64,000 bases of DNA from Actinostola sp. cb2023. Lineage: Eukaryota; Cnidaria; Anthozoa; Actiniaria; Actinostolidae. A program made the position numbers and the translations under genes. Below, in pieces: positions 41,401 to 52,911 of this stretch; position 1 is the stretch's first letter, and each line of letters begins with the position of its first letter. Location of the stretch: NCBI GenBank assembly GCA_033675265.1, contig JAUJYZ010001566.1:26001-90000 (forward strand). Reading direction: 5' to 3'. The notes beneath the pieces were generated by a model, which was not told where the DNA came from, searched no databases, and worked only from the letters and a program-made list of their open reading frames with translations.

Positions 41401-44400
41401 GCTAACAACAGCATCCAAAGAATCTATTTAGACACGGTAAATCCAAGGACGTGGAGTAGTCTTGAGCGATTTAACCTACGAAATAACAATCTTAAAGATG
41501 TCCCTAAAGGTATTGGATTGTTAACATCATTGACATCACTAGATCTCAGTCATAACACTGGCATCACATCCTTACCAGACGAAATGGGAAGACTTTGCAA
41601 TCTTTGGGATTTACAGTTAACTGGACTGAAATTAGACCTGGAAGTGTCCTTGCTGGCAAACACCAAGAAGTTGCTTGCTTTTTTTCATTCTAAATTGATG
41701 AATAGCGTTCCTTATTACCGTATGAAGCTCATCACGGTCGGCCTAGAGAAACGTGGCAAAACTACTCTTCTAAACCAACTACTGAAGAGCAAGTGTTCCC
41801 AGTCCCAGAATGAGTTAGTGATCCGTGATTGGATATTACGTGATTGTAAGGCTACGTGTAAGCAATGTCACCACAAGTCTGTTATCTACACCATAAACAC
41901 GTGGGATTTGAAAGGTCGACAAGATCTCTATCAGACATTCCAATGCCTTATGACATCACGCACCCTATACTTGGCTGTCTATGACGTAACAAACGGTGGT
42001 GAAGAAATTGAGGCACTACGACCGTGGCTTCAAACCATTCATACCTGCGCACCGGATGTCCCGGTGATGTTGGTTGGGACACATTTGGATAAAGTACCCA
42101 AGGATAATATGAGCGAGGTATTGTATATGATAACTGTGGTCTTTGAGGATGATATGAGCGAGGTATTGTATATGATAACTGTGGTCTTTGAGGATAATAT
42201 GAGCGAGGTATTGTATATGATAACTGTGGTCTTTGAGGATAATATGAGCGAGGTATTGCATATGATAACTGTGGTCTTTGAGGATAATATGAGCGAGGTA
42301 TTGTATATGATAACTGTGGTCTTTGAGGATAATATGAGCGAGGTATTGTATATGATGTAACTGTGGTCTAGCTGTGGTCTAACTGTTTGTACTAAGTGAG
42401 ATTCTGTGATATCTTGTTTTAGGTTCTGGATGAAATGAAGGATCGTGCTCGAATATTATTCTTAAGTCCAGGTCTTCCTGACATCAAGGCTCATGTTGTC
42501 CTCAACTGTACACAAGAAACATCTGGAATCCAGGCTCTCAGAACTAAGATTGTCGACTTGGTGGTAAAATGCAAATGCAAAGGTCATTCGATACTCGGAT
42601 CACGTGTGCCACAAAAGTTTGTCAAACTGCAAGAATTAATAGAAAAAGTGGTTAATGATATTGACGGGAATAGACGCTTGTTGACCAGAACAGAGCTAAA
42701 GAGACTCATGCAAGATAATGACGTATTTATGACCGAGTCAGAGCTGGGACAGGCTGTCAAGTTTTTGCATGAAGCCGGTAAGTCGTAATGTGTTGTGCAG
42801 GAAATGCCCTCTATTGCAATTGGTTACATGTGGATAGATAAATGATTGTCTACATCTTGCAGGGGTCCTCTTGCACTACGATGACCCTGTGACCCATTTG
42901 AACGATTTATTCTTCACCGACCCTGTTTGGCTTAGTCACGTGGTTTCAAGTGTAGTTCTGTCGCGCAAGCCTAGTGGACTGGTAACTAATGGCATTATTA
43001 CCCGAAAAGATTTGATTGGATTTATGGAAGACGACAACTCAGTTGTTGTACTCAACTTTCTGCCCCAGTTTTTAAGGTATGATTGTTGATGGACAATGAC
43101 TATCTGGTACAACTCTTAACTTGTGTGTATATCTCATTTAGGCTTCTAGAATAACTATCTGGTACAACTCTTAACTTGTGTGTATATCTCATTTAGGCTT
43201 CTACAATAACTATCTGGTACAACTCTTAACTTGTGTGTATATCTCATTTAGGCTTCTACAATAACTATCTGGTACAACTCTTAACTTGTGTGTATATCTC
43301 ATTTAGGCTTCTAGAATAACTATCTGGTACAACTCTTAACTTGTGTGTATATCTCATTTAGGCTTCTACAATAACTATCTGGTACAACTCTTAACTTGTG
43401 TGTATATCTCATTTAGGCTTCTAGAATAACTATCTGGTACAACTCTTAACTTGTGTATATCTCATTTAGGCTTCTACAATAACTATCTGGTACAACTCTT
43501 AACTTGTGTGTATATCTCATTTAGGCTTCTACAATAACTATCTGGTACAACTCTTAACTTGTGTGTATATCTCATTTAGGCTTCTACAATAACTATCTGG
43601 TACAACTCTTAACTTGTGTGTATATCTCATTTAGGCTTCTAGAATAACTATCTGGTACAACTCTTAACTTGTGTGTATATCTCATTTAGGCTTCTACAAT
43701 AACTATCTGGTACAACTCTTAACTTGTGTATATCTCATTTAGGCTTCTACAATAACTATCTGGTACAACTCTTAACTTGTGTATATCTCATTTAGGCTTC
43801 TACAATAACTATCTGGTACAACTCTTAACTTGTGTATATCTCATTTAGGCTTCTACAATAACTATCTGGTACAACTCTTAACTTGTGTATATCTCATTTA
43901 GGCTTCTAGAATAACTATCTGGTACAACTCTTAACTTGTGTGTATATCTCATTTAGGCTTCTACAATAACTATCTGGTACAACTCTTAACTTGTGTATAT
44001 CTCATTTAGGCTTCTAGAATAACTATCTGGTACAACTCTTAACTTGTGTATATCTCATTTAGGCTTCTAGAATAACTATCTGGTACAACTCTTAACTTGT
44101 GTATATCTCATTTAGGCTTCTACAATAACTATCTGGTACAACTCTTAACTTGTGTGTATATCTCATTTAGGCTTCTACAATAACTATCTGGTACAACTCT
44201 TAACTTGTGTGTATATCTCATTTAGGCTTCTAGAATAACTATCTGGTACAACTCTTAACTTGTGTATATCTCATTTAGGCTTCTAGAATAACTATCTGGT
44301 ACAACTCTTAACTTGTGTATATCTCATTTAGGCTTCTACAATAACTATCTGGTACAACTCTTAACTTGTGTGTGTATCTCATTTAGGCTTCTACAATAAC

Positions 44401-47400
44401 TATCTGGTACAACTCTTAACTTGTGTGTATATCTCATTTAGGCTTCTACAATAACTATCTGGTACAACTCTTAACTTGTGTATATCTCATTTAGGCTTCT
44501 AGAATAACTATCTGGTACAACTCTTAACTTGTGTGTATATCTCATTTAGGCTTCTACAATAACTATCTGGTACAACTCTTAACTTGTGTATATCTCATTT
44601 AGGCTTCTACAATAACTATCTGGTACAACTCTTAACTTGTGTATATCTCATTTAGGCTTCTACAATAACTATCTGGTACAACTCTTAACTTGTGTGTATA
44701 TCTCATTTAGGCTTCTAGAATAACTATCTGGTACAACTCTTAACTTGTGTATATCTCATTTAGGCTTCTAGAATAACTATCTGGTACAACTCTTAACTTG
44801 TGTGTATATCTCATTTAGGCTTCTAGAATAACTATCTGGTACAACTCTTAACTTGTGTGTATATCTCATTTAGGCTTCTACAATAACTATCTGGTACAAC
44901 TCTTAACTTGTGTATATCTCATTTAGGCTTCTACAATAACTATCTGGTACAACTCTTAACTTGTGTGTATATCTCATTTAGGCTTCTAGAATAACTATCT
45001 GGTACAACTCTTAACTTGTGTGTATATCTCATTTAGGCTTCTAGAATAACTATCTGGTACAACTCTTAACTTGTGTGTATATCTCATTTAGGCTTCTACA
45101 ATAACTATCTGGTACAACTCTTAACTTGTGTGTATATCTCATTTAGGCTTCTAGAATAACTATCTGGTACAACTCTTAACTTGTGTGTATATCTCATTTA
45201 GGCTTCTAGAATAACTATCTGGTACAACTCTTAACTTGTGTGTATATCTCATTTAGGCTTCTAGAATAACTATCTGGTACAACTCTTAACTTGTGTGTAT
45301 ATCTCATTTAGGCTTCTACAATAACTATCTGGTACAACTCTTAACTTGTGTGTATATCTCATTTAGGCTTCTACAATAACTATCTGGTACAACTCTTAAC
45401 TTGTGTGTATATCTCATTTAGGCTTCTACAATAACTATCTGGTACAACTCTTAACTTGTGTGTATATCTCATTTAGGCTTCTACAATGACTATCTGGTAC
45501 AACTCTTAACTTGTGTATATCTCATTTAGGCTTCTAGAATAACTATCTGGTACAACTCTTAACTTGTGTGTATATCTCATTTAGGCTTCTAGAATAACTA
45601 TCTGGTACAACTCTTAACTTGTGTGTATATCTCATTTAGGCTTCTACAATAACTATCTGGTACAACTCTTAACTTGTGTGTATATCTCATTTAGGCTTCT
45701 ACAACGCTTTGGCATATTGCTACCCATCAGTGAGTCAGAGTTTTTGGTGTCATCAAGACTTCAAGCTCGACCTCCAGCCTCTGTTACTCTTCCCGACTTG
45801 ACATCCAATTGTTTCTACAGACGCTTTTACCAAATGGCGTTTAAACCATTAGGGTTTTGGGCACGACTTATCACTCGCCTGCTGTTGTTCCTTCCCATGA
45901 TGCATTCCGATAAAGAATATCAAGACAGTTCCAATGTATGAAACAAATGAGTTAAGTAATTTGTATTTTATACTCTAGTAATTGTATTGTCTCTTCCAGT
46001 CTCCTTTCGTAGAATATTGGCAAAGTGGTATCCAAGTACGCTGGTCCTCACAGTCGTATTTCACAGTCTTCCAAGACATCTCAGATCGGTTTGGAGTCAA
46101 CGTTCTTGCAATTGCAGTCCCTATAAATAATTATGGTTCTTATCTGCTTGGTAGCCTGGTCGACCACGTGGACGCTCTGATAGAGGAATGGTTTCCAAAC
46201 CTATGTAAGTTACCACAATTACATAGATACAATTATCACCATGGTAACGTCCATGGTAACGTCATCACGTTACCATGGTGATAATCCGTATGATGATGTC
46301 ATTGCAGGTGACCTGGATCCCGTTCAAGGTTTACCGCTAGTCAGCCGTCTTTGTCCGTGCATTACGTGTGAGGGCGATAACTGTCATGTGTTTTCGTTAG
46401 AAGAGTGCATTGAACAAGCTTTGCGTTACGAAGATGTTGTTTGTCCTAGGACGTCGGAATTGCTTCCCGTCGAGAAAGTATCTCCAGATGTTGAATTAGC
46501 TGATTTAAAGGTGCAAAATTTGTTGATCGAAGACAACGAATTAATGTTAGTACAAAAGAAGGAATTGGTCCTTGGAGATGGTGGTTTTGGAACCGTGTAC
46601 AAAGCCAAGTACAACGATCAAATTGTTGCTGTAAAGGTAACCCAGAACAACTACACTTATTATATGGCCAATAATATTGGTCAATTGTGATATAACAAGG
46701 ATAACTACACTTATTATATGGCCAATAATATTGGTCAATTGTGATATAACAAGGATAACTACACTTATTATATGGCCAATAATATTGGTCAATTGTGATA
46801 TAACAAGGACAACTACACTTATTATATGGCCAATAATATTGGTCAATTGTGATATAACAAGGATAACTACACTTATTATATGGCCAATAATATTGGTCAA
46901 TTGTGATATAACAAGGATAACAAGGATAACTACACTTATTATATGGCCAATAATATTGGTCAATTGTGATATAACAAGGACAACTACACTTATTATATGG
47001 CCAATAATATTGGTCAATTGTGATATAACAAGGACAACTACACTTATTATATGGCCAATAATATTGGTCAATTGTGATATAACAAGGATAAACTACACTT
47101 ATTATATGGCCAATAATATTGGTCAATTGTGATATAACAAGGATAACTACACTTATTATATGGCCAATAATATTGGTCAATTGTGATATAACAAGGATAA
47201 CTACACTTATTATATGGCCAATAATATTGGTCAATTGTGATATAACAAGGACAACTACACTTATTATATGGCCAATAATATTGGTCAATTGTGATATAAC
47301 AAGGATAACTACACTTATTATATGGCCAATAATATTGGTCAATTGTGATATAACAAGGAAGTATTCTCATGTATATTTTGTAGGTTTTTCACACTGAAGG

Positions 47401-50400
47401 TCACATCAATCCACATCGACTATTACGTCAGGAGGTGCCATTTCTTGCCCATTTACGTCATCCCAGTATTATTACGTTAATTGGTGTATGTGTTCGACCA
47501 AGAGCTCTTATTCTTGAGGTAGCTCCATTGGGATCGTTGAGTTCTCTGTTAAATAAAGGAGAAGTCTTAAGCCGTGGATTGCAGCAGCGGATTGCCTTGC
47601 AGGTTTGTTCAATTTCCAATAAAATGTGAGTCTATTTGCACACCTGAATCTATCCAAATCTATTACTTGTAGGTCGCCGAGGGATTGGCGTATGTTCATC
47701 GTCATAGGATAGTATACCGTGATATGAAACCACACAACATTCTCATGTTTTCCATGTCTTTATCGATCGTTATCAACGCAAAAATTTCAGACTTTGGCAT
47801 CGCACGTTACACCACTATGTACGGTTTAAAATCAGCAGAAGGCACTCCAGGGTATCGCGCACCAGAAGTGGTTCAAGGTGATGTAGCGTACAACAAGGAG
47901 GCTGACATGTATTCATTTGGAATGCTTCTATACGAACTTGTAACAGGAGGTAGAAGACCCTTTGAAGACCTTCGCTTTAGAAATGAGCTTGATGCTGCTG
48001 TGATGCAAGGTCGAATGATTGATCCCATTACAGATAATGGAAGTTCACCTTGGCCAGATATCGAAGACTTAATCGATCACCTTCTCGAACCACGGGCAGA
48101 TATGCGACCAACAGCTGAACAGGTAAACAAGATTATCGACTCTGTACCTGAGTTATACTACATCCACACATCCACCATACCTTGTACTACTGTTACACAA
48201 CAGAATCACTGATTTAACCTGATACTATTAATTGCTGTATATTCTCAAACACTTCTAGATAAGCTAAGTTAATATCATTAAGACTTTAATTCTATTATCT
48301 CTAGAACCAGATGGTATTCTAGATCATGCAATTTCTTATAATCTTATCATTTAGTCTCCTCCTATTTTGGCATAGATTCACACATAATTATCTACCACAC
48401 CCCAAGACACTATACTTCGTCAGAACTTCTTATTCCTATTTTCCATTTACAATATTTAGACACAATCAGATAACTTATAATTATTACTATCCAACAGTGT
48501 AACTTTGTTGCAGTGTTGCAGAAGTTAACTATATAGAATCTTTAGATTACTTGTACAACTTAGCTGCGTATTTGATAATTGTAATCTAGAAGCACATAGG
48601 ATATAGCCAATCACAATCCTAGATTAAACTGACATTGATATAATGATAGACAATTAGTGCGTCACTATAAAGGTGACCGCACCACAACTTGTAATGAGTC
48701 CTAGCCAGCCAGAGCTTGATTAAACAACGATTCCTACCACCTCTACCGAGAGCCTTCCTTAACATTACATCCACCATACCTTGTACTACAACCACCATAC
48801 CTTCTATATCCACCATACCTTGTACTACATCCACCATACCTTGTACTACATCCACCATACCTTGTACTACATCCACCATACCTTGTACTTCATCCACCAT
48901 ACCTTGTACTACATCCACCATACCTTGTACTACATCCACCATACCTTGTACTACGTCCACCATACCTTGTACTACGTCCACCATACCTTGTACTACGTCC
49001 ACCATACCTTGTACTACGTCCACCATACCTTGTACTACGTCCACCATACCTTGTACTACGTCCACCATACCTTGTACTACGTCCACCATACCTTGTACTA
49101 CGTCCACCATACCTTGTACATACTTGTACTACGTCCACCATACCTTGTACTACGTCCACCATACCTTGTACTACGTCCACCATACCTTGTACTACGTCCA
49201 CCATACCTTGTACTACGTCCACCATACCTTGTACTACATCCACCATACCTTGTACTACATCCACCATACCTTGTACTACGTCCACCATACCTTGTACTAC
49301 GTCCACCATACCTTGTACTACGTCCACCATACCTTGTACTACGTCCACCATACCTTGTACTACATCCACCATACCTTGTACTACATCCACCATATCTTGT
49401 ACTACGTCCACCATACCTTGTACTACATCCACCATACCTTGTACTACATCCACCATACCTTGTACTACGTCCACCATACCTTGTACTACGTCCACCATAC
49501 CTTGTACTACGTCCACCATACCTTGTACTACGTCCACCATTCATACATACATACTTTATTACAGCTCCCTATAAGGGCCATTCCTTGTACTACATCCACC
49601 ATACCATGTAGACTATAATAATAATACTGATGATAATAAAATAACATATTAAAATCAGTATATACATAAGTTTTAGATATTAGAATAACATTTGTGTAGT
49701 AGTATAAGTGTTAGACAATTTTGTAAATTTTGTAAGTTATTATTGTATTCACGCCCCTCTTGGAAACCAGCTTCAAGTTGAAGGGGCTAGCGTGATTAAA
49801 TAAAGTTGACCTATTAGGGCACCCCCAGGTACATTTCAATATGTTTATGTACATGATCTAAGCCTCGAGGAGGAAGCTGATTTTTGAGTTCCATTTTTGA
49901 ATGTTGAACTGACAGGTTGTTGAGCGTCTATCGACTGCAGAGCTGTTGTGTCTTAAGCGGGTCGTTGCTGTTTCAAAGGAAAAAGCTGTCGAGTGTATCG
50001 CTGTCAGAAGCGATGGCGATAACATGGAGCTGTGGATGGGAAGCGGAGTATCGGGCAACTACGGGGGACAAGTATCTTGGCTCAGCTTAACTGACTCTAA
50101 AAATGAGGTTCGTTAAAGTATTCACGATTGTTCCAAATTGCGTAGTTCTAAGTTCATTATTCTCATCGTTGTAGGGTTGTCAAGGCACTGGTATAGATGA
50201 CAAGCGAGTGACCTCGATGACCGCTGTTCACAATGACCGTATTTTAGTTGGAACTCAATCGGGTACTATTTGGGTGTTCGATGCATTGTCCCACACGTGC
50301 TCACATTCCCTCCAACGTCTACCTGATTCAGTAATATCACTACGGCACTATGTGACTAGTCATGAAGATCTAGTGCTTGCAGGACTTGCCAATGGTTCAT

Positions 50401-51161
50401 TGGTCATTTACAAAACTAACGAGTTAAAGAATCCACAAGCTTCGCGGCATATTATATCTTTATGCAAGACTGAAAAGGATGGTGGTGAATGTTTGGACAA
50501 TTGTCATGTGCATCCAGTGGCATGTATAAGTATAGCACAAAGGTGTATTTACTGTGGCTGTGGAAATGACATAGTAGTCTTCAAACTCGATCAAAATTCA
50601 GTTGTCTTGAAGCGCCGCTGGTCCATTGAAGATCGACGCAAGCAATGTGTTCTCAACATCGCAGTTGGGTCATTTATGATCTGGACGTCGACCAAAGATT
50701 CACCTCAGATAGACTTCTGGGATATTTCGCAACCAGTCCTTCGCGGTACTGTAAATTGTGCAACATTAGCAAACACCAGTGGTATCGAAGGCGAGTCACG
50801 TGATTTCCGCGTTGTGTGTATGATGCTGTATGACCAGACTGCATTATGGGTAGGGCTGGGGACGGGACACGTCATAGTTCTATCACCTAAAACACGCGAA
50901 GCACTTTATGTTGTCAAGAGACACACTGGAACTGTACGTTGTATGGCTGTAGCTTGTCGCAGTTCTATGCATGGGAGGCCTGTCTCGCTTGTCATTACTG
51001 GAGGAATGGGTTTTATTGAGAGGCCTCAATGCAGTGGGAAAGATGGAGACAAAGATGGAGACTTTGGTCACGTGTTAGTTTGGGAAGCAGATTTGGCTGA
51101 GCAGTCGAAACGTTTACATACTGACAAAATGAAAAGACAGCTAATGCCCTGCATAGATTAG
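32417..51161 (+). CDS. LRRK2: LRRK2-type ARM-ANK-LRR-ROC-COR-kinase-WD40 protein (16 exons)
   Basis: ROCO-family Rab kinase and GTPase. Exons: 32417-33092, 35385-35717, 35829-36106, 37451-37632, 38704-38882, 39063-39204, 39306-42117, 42423-42777, 42863-43076, 45695-45935, 46000-46204, 46308-46636, 47384-47602, 47673-48122, 49916-50107, 50175-51161; 2597 aa (human 2527). Armadillo helices reach about residue 690. Ankyrin repeats follow, with ISWHGLNLGSLLPQWL as in LRRK2. A Ser-rich linker has Arg-directed sites (RRTKSM, RPRSIS near 1000). LRRs span about 1040-1375. ROC has P-loop GLEKRGKT (about 1409), WDLKG and THLD. COR includes GFWARLITRLLLF and EEWFPNL. Kinase: GDGGFGTVY, VAVK (K1982), YRDMKPHN (D2072), DFG (D2095; human LRRK2 has DYG), then APEV. 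WD40 repeats close the protein. Full ARM/ANK content separates it from LRRK1. Introns 3, 4, 9, 12 and 14 are minisatellites. Confidence 0.94.
33171..33285. mobile_element. Foldback MITE in LRRK2 intron 1
   Basis: Inverted repeats with internal repeats of GAGGGAAACA and TTAACTGGTTTCCCTCGG, ends AACACTTAATG / CATTAGTGTT. I recognise GAGGGAAAC..GTTTCCCTC elements as widespread in invertebrate genomes, from memory. Confidence 0.65.
33366..35172 (-). mobile_element. LINE 3' end, minus strand, split by a nested element
   Basis: Minus-strand coding at 35187-34893 shows the typical C-terminus of a non-LTR reverse transcriptase (FNRLPKLWNNLPFRSSTSLK, QFKSQLFKCY, then a Cys-rich ICPKCSTSRNI end). The 3' UTR runs left to an AATAAATAAAAATAAA tail near 33366-33390. 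A 1.17-kb TTAA-flanked element interrupts the last codons. The element is truncated at its 5' end near 35172. Confidence 0.85.
33723..34892. mobile_element. Non-autonomous piggyBac-like element (TTAA target) nested in the LINE
   Basis: Perfect 26-bp terminal inverted repeats begin GTAATGGTCCGCGTAAGAAG at 33723 and end at 34892. TTAA is duplicated at 33719-33722 and 34893-34896. The 1170-bp interior has no transposase. Collapsing to one TTAA lets the host LINE frame continue about ten residues to a natural Cys-rich end and stop. Confidence 0.9.
36146..37482. repeat. 45-bp minisatellite carrying the exon 4 splice acceptor, 29 copies
   Basis: Each 45-bp unit is a pyrimidine tract and acceptor (TATGTTTATTGTAG) followed by the first bases of LRRK2 exon 4 (GTCTTATTTACAAAGGGTGT). 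Only the last copy (acceptor at 37450) leads into open coding sequence; in every upstream copy the frame meets the TAG of the next acceptor. The two long open frames through the array are in the wrong frames. Confidence 0.96.
37760..38660. repeat. CAG/CAA run and 44-bp minisatellite in LRRK2 intron 4
   Basis: A CAG/CAA microsatellite (37790-37835) is followed by about 19 units with TAGATACGTGAAGGTAGCAG and AACAGTAGTAC. TACGTGAA half-sites recur. The minisatellite appears to have incorporated the GCAGCAGCAACAA end of the microsatellite. Confidence 0.94.
38857..38956. repeat. 50-bp duplication across the LRRK2 exon 5 donor
   Basis: Two perfect tandem 50-bp copies, each holding the last 26 nt of exon 5 (..TTTGAAGCAATTG), the GTAAGA donor and the first intronic bases. 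Either donor can be used; the first preserves the frame. Confidence 0.97.
42103..42358. repeat. 45-bp minisatellite carrying the exon 7 donor in the ROC domain
   Basis: About 5.6 units. Each has the exon end GATAATATGAGCGAG followed by donor GTATTG and intron sequence. The unit is 15 codons with no stop, so using a later donor would add multiples of 15 residues (DNMSEVLYMITVVFE) just after the THLD motif. The first donor (42118) joins in phase to exon 8. Confidence 0.96.
43077..45694. repeat. 60/62-bp minisatellite carrying the exon 10 acceptor, about 42 copies
   Basis: It fills LRRK2 intron 9 completely. Each unit contains TATATCTCATTTAG and GCTTCTACAA, the exon 10 acceptor and first coding bases, followed by TAACTATCTGGTACAACTCT. 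Variants: loss of a TG, and GAATAA instead of CAATAA. Only the last copy (acceptor at 45694) continues into the COR coding sequence. Confidence 0.96.
46234..46283. repeat. 17-bp-stem hairpin in LRRK2 intron 11
   Basis: TATCACCATGGTAACGT at 46234-46250 and its exact complement at 46267-46283. The GTTACCATGGTGAT face resembles an RFX X-box. Intron 11 is only 103 bp, so the hairpin takes up half of it. Confidence 0.8.
46640..47360. repeat. 54-bp minisatellite in LRRK2 intron 12 (kinase), about 13 copies
   Basis: Unit has ACTACACTTATTATATGGCC and GGTCAATTGTGATATAACAA, including the dyad TGGCCAATAATATTGGTCA with two CCAAT boxes. It begins within about 10 nt of the exon 12 donor. Confidence 0.95.
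48160..49610. repeat. 21-bp minisatellite in LRRK2 intron 14, about 37 main copies
   Basis: Unit CCACCATACCTTGTACTACR with TC/TT. An isolated partial copy at 48165-48186 and one beyond an insertion at 49585-49608 flank the main block (48765-49545). Between 48190 and 48760 is ordinary intron without recognised features. Confidence 0.95.
49620..49820 (+). mobile_element. LINE-like 3' end in LRRK2 intron 14
   Basis: An AT-rich segment ends in a small stem (CCCCTCTTGG..AAGTTGAAGGGGCTAG) and ATTAAATAAAGTTGA, resembling 3' ends of CR1/L2-like elements. No coding sequence. Confidence 0.4.
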
Positions 51162-51290
51162 TATTACAGACACAGCTAATGCACTGCATAGTATTACTGC
51201 TAACAGCAGATAATGCACTGCATAGCCGGATTAGTATTACAGAGACAGCTAATGCACTGCATAGATTAGTATTACAGCAGATTACACGAA
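51129..51290. repeat. Short repeat overlapping the LRRK2 stop codon
   Basis: About four irregular 33-48-bp units with ACAGCTAATGC.CTGCATAG and ATTAGTATTACAG. The first unit encodes the final residues (QLMPCID) and the TAG at 51159-51161. Confidence 0.9.
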
Positions 51291-51448
51291 TCTTACTTCA
51301 AAGTCTGTAAATAAGTAGAAAATTATTAATAGACTTAAAAAACGGCTCCATGACAACTTAACGTTTAGATGGTTTCCTTCAGATTACTTTAAGTTTGTTT
51401 CTGTATGATATTCAAAGAAAATACAGTAAAATCTTATGACAGTTTGTC

Positions 51449-52795
51449 TTATCGTTGTATGTGTTTTAATACAATGTCGACGTTATGCTGTAGCTTGTTA
51501 GTAAATCGCTGCATCGTATAGTCAGGAATAAGATGACCACAAACTTGCCCTATACCATAAGCAGAAGAACATTTTCTGTAGTGGAATAGCAGGCCTAGTT
51601 TCTCATCCACTCTATTCATGGTCAGCTGCTGAGTCTTTGCTTTACTAATGTGATGAATTCCCATCTCAAATACTTGCTGTGGATCAACGATGCACTTGGA
51701 CCACGATGGAAGTCTCTCACTGGTTCTATGATATATCCGCAGTGAGTTTAGCTTACTTGCTTTAGTGTGCTGCGCCCCGGGAACACGAGCATTGAGACTG
51801 AATATCACGTTATCAAAGCAATGCCCACTTTGCTCCAATGAATGTATGGCATGTAGAAGGAAAGGAACTGTGGGATGTTTTAACGGAACAATGAACTCGT
51901 CGATGTCATTAAATGCTACAAACTTTGAGCGGCCTTTAGATCTATATAGACAGTCTTGTATAGCAAGTACTTGGCCGTGATACCATAATTGATTAACGTT
52001 CGTGGTCATGTAATCAGGTAGATTCCATGGAAGTACGGTGACCATACCTCGTTCTTCATAATATGACAACAATTGCTTAACTTGACCATCGATTTTGAAA
52101 TCATAAAATGTAAAGTGAGTGGCGCCTAAAATCATCGTGAGTTCGATAAACTCGGTTAATTGATTCAAAAACTTTGTACCTTGTCCTCTTAGCGGAGGCG
52201 TACAAATAGAGTATTCATGTCTGATAGAATCTGCCGTCCAAACCAAAGGTATTCGTAGTTGCTCATTAGTTTCTCTCTCACCGTCCACAGTCAAATATGC
52301 AAAATAAGAATTGATATCGAAACATTCTGGTACAGTACATGATGCAATAAAACCACCATATGCGCGACCATGATTTTCGTTGTTAGTATAATATGTGGCA
52401 AGTTGAGAAGGACATCGACAACTTGCTACTCTATTGTTACAGAAATGACAAATGATTTTGGGTTGATAGTGTTTCCCACTCAGTACAACCAATCGAATTA
52501 CACGTCTGGACTGCAGTTCAATAAAGGCTGAGTAGATATAAGTATCTTGCACTAGTTTTTGGAAATATCCGGCTTTGTATTTGTCAGCTGTTTGTTGAAG
52601 GTCTATCTTAGCTTCCTTCCCATCGTGTAATTTTGGCACAAAGTTACGGGACCATTGCCAATGAATAGTTTGAAGTTCCCAGTGAATGATCAACAGAGTA
52701 ACTACAAAACCGATAATAACACCAGTGATCACTTTAAATCTGAACCGCATTATCTCTACTGGATGAGATCTACAAATTGTACATCGTCGCAGCAT
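51449..52795 (-). CDS. GT92-family (DUF23) glycosyltransferase, type II membrane protein
   Basis: Single exon, 448 aa. A short cytosolic N-terminus is followed by one membrane anchor (VITGVIIGFVVTLLIIHWEL, about residues 23-42) and a lumenal catalytic domain, the usual Golgi layout. The domain shows GT92 hallmarks: LTEFIELTMILGATHFTFYD, the acidic NDIDEF motif (DxD-like metal site), a WYHGQVLAIQDCLYR segment, and paired cysteines (CHFC, CRCP). By family it would transfer a hexose to a glycan, as C. elegans GALT-1 does for galactose on fucose; the acceptor here is unknown. It is convergent with LRRK2 and divergent from MMS19. The ATG at 52795 gives the anchor at the expected position. Lack of introns is unusual in this window. 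Confidence 0.88.
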   Translation of the reverse strand: MLRRCTICRSHPVEIMRFRFKVITGVIIGFVVTLLIIHWELQTIHWQWSRNFVPKLHDGKEAKIDLQQTADKYKAGYFQKLVQDTYIYSAFIELQSRRVIRLVVLSGKHYQPKIICHFCNNRVASCRCPSQLATYYTNNENHGRAYGGFIASCTVPECFDINSYFAYLTVDGERETNEQLRIPLVWTADSIRHEYSICTPPLRGQGTKFLNQLTEFIELTMILGATHFTFYDFKIDGQVKQLLSYYEERGMVTVLPWNLPDYMTTNVNQLWYHGQVLAIQDCLYRSKGRSKFVAFNDIDEFIVPLKHPTVPFLLHAIHSLEQSGHCFDNVIFSLNARVPGAQHTKASKLNSLRIYHRTSERLPSWSKCIVDPQQVFEMGIHHISKAKTQQLTMNRVDEKLGLLFHYRKCSSAYGIGQVCGHLIPDYTMQRFTNKLQHNVDIVLKHIQR

Positions 52796-52911
52796 CTAAA
52801 ACTTGTAGTTGTAGCGAGTACTAGTAGTACCAACTGACAGTTTTATGCCAGGCGTTATTATATGAATACGAAGAGTCCTGTGTACTAGACCAGACACGTG
52901 GGTAGTTCAAC
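52796..52911. promoter_or_regulatory. 116-bp bidirectional promoter, GT92 / MMS19
   Basis: The two start codons face apart with only 116 bp between them, so core promoters and 5' UTRs must overlap. A palindromic CACGTG E-box lies at 52896-52901. Confidence 0.6.

Noticed and set aside
48716..49618. 300- and 276-residue plus frames and 216-residue minus frame
   Set aside because: The 21-bp repeat is open in several frames at once; it lies between LRRK2 exons 14 and 15.
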